Positions 32,989 to 36,505 of a stretch of DNA of 36,505 bases are shown in pieces. Every line of letters starts with the position of its first letter. The stretch's first letter is position 1. Location of the stretch: positions 1 through 36,505 of the forward strand of contig NZ_PJJO01000040.1 of assembly GCF_002929535.1 (NCBI RefSeq). The letters run 5' to 3'. A program made the position numbers and the translations under genes. The notes beneath the pieces were generated by a model. That model was not told where the DNA came from. It made no database searches and saw only the letters and a list, made by a program, of their open reading frames with translations. The stretch comes from Cryobacterium sp. Y11 (GTDB taxonomy: Bacteria > Actinomycetota > Actinomycetes > Actinomycetales > Microbacteriaceae).

Positions 32989-33171
32989 TTACTTCCGGCG
33001 ACGAGCCCTAGCGTCAACTACGCGCGCGATGGCACGGAGGATGCTGACGGTGTTCTTGGTCGCTTTATTGTTCCGCACGAGGCAGAAGAAGGCGACGATC
33101 AGGAGCACTGCAGTGGGGTCGATTCCGGAAGCGACCACGTAGTCCAGGACGTTGGTGACGTCGATGGGCAT
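32989..33171 (-). CDS. small single-span membrane protein
   Basis: A 60-residue protein with one hydrophobic span ('IDPTAVLLIVAFFCLV', about residues 17-32) between a short N-terminal 'MPIDVTNVLDYVVASG' and a very basic tail ending 'DARARRRK'. Positive charge after the span predicts the C-terminus inside the cell. AAGGAGG lies six bases before ATG 33171, a strong ribosome binding site that supports a real gene. The size and shape resemble holin-like or plasmid-borne small membrane proteins. I cannot name a family. Confidence 0.65.
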   Translation of the reverse strand: MPIDVTNVLDYVVASGIDPTAVLLIVAFFCLVRNNKATKNTVSILRAIARVVDARARRRK

Positions 33172-33328
33172 GGTGCCTCCTTGCGGGGTGACCGAGTTCG
33201 GCCGGCATCGATTGCGGGTGCGGTCGATGGGATTGTGGGCTGTCTACTAGTGACAGCGGTTAGTGGCGGCGTTGAGCGGCGTCAGCAGAGACGTCGCATG
33301 TGGCAGAACGCGTGGTGGCTTAACGACG

Positions 33329-33352
33329 AAAGCCGGTCAGAAGACCGGCTTT
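33329..33352. terminator. hairpin terminator 1
   Basis: AAAGCCGGTC (33329-33338) pairs with GACCGGCTTT (33343-33352) around AGAA, followed by more T. The A-rich side and T-rich side make it usable from both directions. Confidence 0.75.
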
Positions 33353-33445
33353 TTGGCGAGCTGAGTACCTGAGATCAATGTTGTCCAGGACAGCCCTGGG
33401 CATTCCAACACCCGAAAAAAGCCAACGAGCCACCGGGCATGAAAA

Positions 33446-33467
33446 AAGCCGGATCATTGTCCGGCTT
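33446..33467. repeat. hairpin 2, near copy of hairpin 3
   Basis: AAGCCGGA (33446-33453) pairs with TCCGGCTT (33460-33467), loop TCATTG. The preceding GGGCATGAAAA and the stem repeat almost exactly at 33627-33662, so the two are copies about 190 bp apart. Confidence 0.65.
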
Positions 33468-33632
33468 CATCTGGCATGAAAACCCGATATTGGGACAAGC
33501 CTATCGTCCAGAGTGCCCGTGGGGATGAAAACCCCGATCAGTAGATGGATGGGGCGTACGTCTAGAGCGTGAGGCACTCCTATTCGAAAACAGTGCAGAC
33601 CCGTGATTCCGCGCGAGTTGCTTCTGGGCATG

Positions 33633-33662
33633 AAAAAAGCCGGATCAGTGTCCGGCTTTTTT
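33633..33662. terminator. hairpin terminator 3, bidirectional
   Basis: AAAAAAGCCGGA (33633-33644) pairs with TCCGGCTTTTTT (33651-33662) around TCAGTG, giving a stem flanked by A6 and T6. This is a textbook two-way intrinsic terminator. Confidence 0.85.
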
Positions 33663-33682
33663 GACGCACTACTAGAGCGCTC

Positions 33683-33700
33683 CTCAACTTACTAGTTGAG
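33683..33700. promoter_or_regulatory. perfect palindromic hairpin upstream of the DUF1016 gene
   Basis: CTCAACT (33683-33689) pairs with AGTTGAG (33694-33700), loop TACT. A half-copy TCAAGTTGA follows at 33712-33720. It lies about 165 bases upstream of the nuclease gene and could be an operator. Confidence 0.4.
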
Positions 33701-33862
33701 TGCGACAGCAGTCAAGTTGATCGGTCTTCTTGCCACGATACGCCGAGAGTTCGCGCGTCTGACGGTCGTGGATCGCTGTCATGATTAACGTGCCGATCCG
33801 AGCTGCAGCCACCGTGGTCAAACGTCGACGCTGAGCTATGAAACGTCGGGAGAGAATTGACT

Positions 33863-34912
33863 ATGGCTCGCGACGGTATTGCTCTCCCCAATGGTTACCC
33901 TGAGTTCCTCGGTTCGCTCAAACGGCGCGTGCGTGACGCCCAGGTGCGCGCGCAACGCACCGTCAATACGCAACTCATTGAGTTGTATTGGTCGATTGGT
34001 GGCTCCATCCTGTCCGAGCAGGAGAAGCAAGGATGGGGTGCTGGTGTCATGAATCGTCTTGCGCACGATTTGCGCGTGGAATTCCCGCACATGACCGGGC
34101 TTTCGCGTAGCAATTTGTTCTATATGAGGGCCTTTGCGGCGGCGTGGTCGGGACAGGTCCCAATTGTCCAACAGGCTGTTGGACAATTGCCGTGGGGCCA
34201 CATTACCGTCCTGCTTGACAAGCTCAATGACGTCGAAACCCGGGATTGGTATGCAGCGGCAGCGGTGACGAATGGCTGGTCCCGCAATGTGCTCTTGAAC
34301 CAGATCAAGAACCGGACTCTTGAAAGGACCGGTTCTGCACCGTCAAATTTCGATGCCGAGTTGACGCCGGCTGATTCTGACCTGGCCCAACAAATCGCCA
34401 AAGATCCCTACGTTTTCGATTTTCTGGATCTGGCCGACGGCGCGGCGGAACGTGAACTGGAACAAGCGCTCATGGACCGAATTGTGGACACTCTCCGGGA
34501 GCTCGGGACTGGTTTCGCCTTCGTGGGACGCCAAGTACATTTCGATGTGGCCGGCGATGACTACTATCTAGATCTGCTTTTTTTCCACATTGATCAAATG
34601 CGATATGTCGTCATCGAACTGAAAACGGGGAAGTTCCAACCGGAGCATGCTGGCAAGCTTGGTTTCTACGTCTCGCTCGTGGATGATCGGCTCCGCCGAG
34701 AGGGTCACGCGCCCACAGTTGGCATACTCATCTGCGGCGATCGTAACGATCACACCGTTCGGTACGCGCTCGGTCGTTCGGGCTCTCCACTGGCCGTGTC
34801 GACATATACATATGACTCGTTGCCACCGTCGGAGAAGAACGCGCTCCCCGATGCCGATGAGCTCACAGCGGCCTTTGGCTGGGCCGAGGAAGAGCAGGGC
34901 GAGCACAGCTAA
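33863..34912 (+). CDS. DUF1016 (YhcG-type) PD-(D/E)XK nuclease
   Basis: A 349-residue protein of the YhcG/DUF1016 family. The N-terminal domain (1-165) has 'LIELYWSIGGSILSEQEKQG', 'RLAHDLRVEFPHMTGLSRSN', 'LFYMRAFAAAW', and 'QLPWGHITVLLDKLND'. The C-terminal nuclease domain has 'GDDYYLDLLFFHIDQMRYVV' followed by 'IELKTGKFQPEHAGKLGFYV', giving the D...E-x-K active site. Family members are DNA or RNA nucleases linked to mobile DNA and phage defence, with no firm pathway. ATG 33863 is preferred over TTG 33857 because of the GGGAGAG upstream. The gene stands alone, with no restriction or methylase partner in the window. Confidence 0.88.
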   Translation: MARDGIALPNGYPEFLGSLKRRVRDAQVRAQRTVNTQLIELYWSIGGSILSEQEKQGWGAGVMNRLAHDLRVEFPHMTGLSRSNLFYMRAFAAAWSGQVPIVQQAVGQLPWGHITVLLDKLNDVETRDWYAAAAVTNGWSRNVLLNQIKNRTLERTGSAPSNFDAELTPADSDLAQQIAKDPYVFDFLDLADGAAERELEQALMDRIVDTLRELGTGFAFVGRQVHFDVAGDDYYLDLLFFHIDQMRYVVIELKTGKFQPEHAGKLGFYVSLVDDRLRREGHAPTVGILICGDRNDHTVRYALGRSGSPLAVSTYTYDSLPPSEKNALPDADELTAAFGWAEEEQGEHS

Positions 34913-35120
34913 TTCCGCACGGTGGCCGCTGGCGGCCTGGCAACGAATTTGAACAGTGGCGCGCGGTGCGTGAGACGTTTTGCATCCCGCGGGCTACACG
35001 ATGTTGACAGCATCCTGCCCGGCGGGAGTCGCTGGGGTCCCGGGCCGTGGCCTACCGCTGATTTCGGGGCCTAATTGGGTCAGAGTGTTTGTAGCTGGCT
35101 GAATTCCATCACGGGAATTC
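34913..35120. other. convergent intergenic region
   Basis: There is no gene. GAATTCC (35101-35107) and GGAATTC (35114-35120) form a hairpin directly after the nrdH stop codon on the minus strand and may be its terminator, although it lacks a T tract. Confidence 0.45.
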
Positions 35121-35381
35121 TTATTCGGCGGCCAGTACGGGGTGGTTGCGTAGTGCGGCTATTTGGGCGATACAGTCGGGCCGGAATCCTGACCAGGACA
35201 CGACGCGGGCGATGACGACGGGGGGTTCGGTGTAGCCGAACTGCCGCATCATGTCGGTGGCGTGGGCATCCGTCATGAGGTCGATCACGGTGTAGGGCAG
35301 ATCGGCGGCGTCGAGCGCTTCTGTGGTCATCGTGCATTGCGGGCAGTTCGGCACCGTGTATACGGCTAGCGGTTCAATCAT
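35121..35381 (-). CDS. nrdH: NrdH-type glutaredoxin
   Basis: An 86-residue thioredoxin-fold redoxin. The active site CPQC is in 'YTVPNCPQCTMTTEALDAAD' (Cys13 and Cys16), and the cis-Pro region is 'EPPVVIARVVSWSGFRPDCI', with the NrdH-like W-S-G-F-R-P. It reduces disulphides and can supply electrons to class Ib ribonucleotide reductase. No nrdE, nrdF or nrdI lies nearby, which is common for plasmid-borne copies, so it may serve the host reductase during plasmid replication. AGAGG precedes ATG 35381. Confidence 0.88.
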   Translation of the reverse strand: MIEPLAVYTVPNCPQCTMTTEALDAADLPYTVIDLMTDAHATDMMRQFGYTEPPVVIARVVSWSGFRPDCIAQIAALRNHPVLAAE

Positions 35382-35435
35382 GGCGTGATCCTCTCACTCA
35401 CACGGAGTCAGGGATACCCCGAAGTTTCGGTATTC

Positions 35436-35819
35436 CTATGAAACCGCCGACACGGTCTCTGTCTCCTTCGCCTCCTGCTGCAGGCTTTCCTCCGGGCCAA
35501 CGGGGAGTTTCTTGACGTCGCGGGTGGGGATCCCGAGCCGGTCGGCAACCTCACCGCGAGGCGTGCCGAGCGCGAGCATGGAGGCGATCACGGCATCCGC
35601 GTTGGCCCGTGCAGCCGCGCTCCGTTTCGCTGCGCGTTCACGTACCGCGGTTATTTCCTTCTGTGCTGACGCTTCGATTTCTTCGAGGGAGTCGGTGGCA
35701 ATGAAGTAGTCGGTGGCGAGTTGTTCGAGCTTGTCTTGCTGTGCGCGGAACTCGGCTGCTTTCTCGCGTGCGCGAGTGCGAGCGGCGGTCTGCTTTGCGG
35801 ACTTGCGAACATCGGCCAT
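35436..35819 (-). CDS. coiled-coil protein with C-terminal HTH-like segment
   Basis: A 127-residue protein. Residues 5-85 are Ala/Arg/Glu/Lys-rich and should form a coiled coil ('REKAAEFRAQQDKLEQLATD', 'ITAVRERAAKRSAAARANAD'). After that, 'ASMLALGTPRGEVADRLGI' to 'PTRDVKKL' fits a small helix-turn-helix. The tail is acidic. AAGGAG lies six bases before ATG 35819, so the start is firm. It lies between nrdH and the relaxase region. Small proteins of this type accompany relaxase genes on actinobacterial plasmids and may be accessory oriT-binding proteins, but that role is inferred. Confidence 0.7.
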   Translation of the reverse strand: MADVRKSAKQTAARTRAREKAAEFRAQQDKLEQLATDYFIATDSLEEIEASAQKEITAVRERAAKRSAAARANADAVIASMLALGTPRGEVADRLGIPTRDVKKLPVGPEESLQQEAKETETVSAVS

Positions 35820-35882
35820 GAGGAGCTCCTTCGGATGGTTGGACCTCCATTATGTAGGCATGCCCGATGCGCGCAAGGGCAG

Positions 35883-35910
35883 CCGGGCCACCCAGGTTCG
35901 GGTGGCCCGG
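35883..35910. promoter_or_regulatory. GC-rich perfect hairpin, possible oriT or terminator
   Basis: CCGGGCCACCC (35883-35893) pairs with GGGTGGCCCGG (35900-35910), loop AGGTTC. It lies between the divergent coiled-coil and relaxase genes. There is no T tract, so a structural role at oriT is as likely as termination. Confidence 0.45.
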
Positions 35911-36016
35911 CCACGTGGACAAGCCTCTCGGTTTCGCCACATCGACTGCACCGTTCGTCGTCGCTGATCGTCCCTCACAGCTCCTTCTCACTCCTGCAGT
36001 CTCCGCGTCGAAACCG

Positions 36017-36035
36017 CACAATCTTTCTGATTGTG
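36017..36035. promoter_or_regulatory. candidate oriT inverted repeat
   Basis: CACAATC (36017-36023) and GATTGTG (36029-36035) form a 7-bp stem with loop TTTCT, about 80 bases before the relaxase start. MobF relaxases recognise such an inverted repeat next to the nic site. The exact nic site cannot be placed from sequence alone. Confidence 0.45.
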
Positions 36036-36117
36036 GCCAATCCTCGTTCCTCATTCTTCGTCACTTGATTTGTCACACCTCTGGCATTTGCAATAAACGA
36101 GGTAAAGTCATTTCATG

Positions 36118-36505
36118 ATGACGGTGCATATCCTCTCCGCGGGAGACGGTTATGCCTACTACACGAACGAGGTGGCGACGGGGGATGCCAAGCGTGAAAG
36201 CTGCCGCGAGCTGGGCGATTACTACACCGCGGATGGCAACCCGCCTGGCGAGTGGGTCGGTTCAGGACTGACCGCTTTGGGTGTTTCCGGTGCTGTCACC
36301 GAGGAGCAGATGAAGGCCCTCTATGGTGAAGGCTTGCATCCGGATGCCGAAGTCATGATGATCGCCGCGCAGGCGCAAGGCAAAACCGCGGCAGAGGCGC
36401 ACGCGGCAGTGAAGCTGGGGCGGTCGTACTACGGGTACAGCACCGGTGGCACGGACCTGAGCGTGAAGATTCAGACCGGCTATAGCGATTTCACCCGGAT
36501 GAATC
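36118..36505 (+). CDS. MobF (TrwC-like) conjugative relaxase, 5' part
   Basis: The first 129 codons of a gene that runs off the window. The start 'MTVHILSAGDGYAYYTNEVA' matches the N-terminus of TrwC/TraA-type relaxases, with candidate nicking tyrosines in 'YAYY'. It is followed by 'LGDYYTADGNPPGEWVGSGL', a family hallmark, and 'LYGEGLHPDAE'. It should nick oriT and lead the strand into the recipient. The His triad and helicase domains lie beyond the window. An ATG at 36115 directly precedes the chosen one and cannot be excluded. The upstream region contains the probable oriT. Confidence 0.88.
   Translation, partial: MTVHILSAGDGYAYYTNEVATGDAKRESCRELGDYYTADGNPPGEWVGSGLTALGVSGAVTEEQMKALYGEGLHPDAEVMMIAAQAQGKTAAEAHAAVKLGRSYYGYSTGGTDLSVKIQTGYSDFTRMN

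Larger units (their letters stand above)
33172..33862. other. non-coding stretch rich in hairpins
   Basis: No gene was found. It contains several hairpins: 33329-33352, 33446-33467, 33633-33662 and 33683-33700. A recurrent GCATGAAAA or GGATGAAAA phrase occurs at about 33438, 33474, 33523 and 33628. The last 150 bases lead into the DUF1016 gene. Confidence 0.6.

Noticed and set aside
32726..33142. 138-codon open frame on the plus strand
   Set aside because: No start signal or motif, and it overlaps the better supported small membrane protein gene on the other strand.

Overview
This 36.5 kb window looks like part of a conjugative or mobilisable plasmid from a high-GC actinobacterium, most likely in the Microbacteriaceae. 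The reasons are a Rep protein with a primase-type fold near the left end, a MobF (TrwC-like) relaxase entering at the right end, a plasmid-type NrdH redoxin, toxin-antitoxin genes, a decayed KfrA-like gene, several insertion sequences, and high-GC codon use with many GTG starts. No rRNA or tRNA gene was seen. The taxonomic guess is inference only.

Layout. 1-4200: small DNA-binding proteins, the Rep protein (910-2889), a toxin/ribbon-helix-helix antitoxin pair (3017-3663) and a lone MbcA/ParS-type antitoxin. 4430-4579: a scrap of an IS256-family transposase. 4706-15496: a catabolic locus with a LacI-type regulator, a cupin sugar isomerase best read as an L-ribose isomerase, a lipoprotein sugar-binding protein, a two-domain sugar ABC ATPase, two permeases, a DUF4432 mutarotase-like protein, an FGGY kinase, an L-ribulose-5-phosphate 4-epimerase (AraD) and a DUF1349 protein. 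Three copies of a GAACCGGTTC palindrome mark the regulator's own promoter region and the operon promoter. Together the genes predict uptake of L-ribose and the route L-ribose to L-ribulose to L-ribulose-5-phosphate to D-xylulose-5-phosphate.

15700-19500: two paralogous P-loop ATPases in convergent orientation. Between them lie a KfrA-like coiled-coil pseudogene and five tandem repeats with an exact 24-bp period. 19505-21771: a soluble GAF-domain histidine kinase and a NarL/LuxR-type response regulator. 22028-24097: an IS21-family element with 26-bp inverted ends and a perfect 5-bp target duplication; its istA is frameshifted. 24182-27483: a minus-strand pair encoding a NodB-type deacetylase and a penicillin-acylase-family Ntn hydrolase. 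27726-29062: an IS110-family element whose transposase is cut by one in-frame TAG. The acylase/deacetylase cargo is therefore bracketed by two insertion sequences.

29063-36505: an accessory region of lower GC. It holds a resolvase/invertase-type serine recombinase followed by a long inverted repeat, a two-gene unit of unknown function, a 60-residue membrane protein, a cluster of near-identical hairpins, a DUF1016 (YhcG-type) PD-(D/E)XK nuclease, NrdH, a coiled-coil plasmid protein, a probable oriT region and the start of the relaxase gene.

The most notable items are the complete, operator-controlled L-ribose-type operon on a plasmid, the ATPase pair around a phased 24-bp repeat array, the acylase/deacetylase pair, and the unrecognised two-gene unit at 30850-32419.
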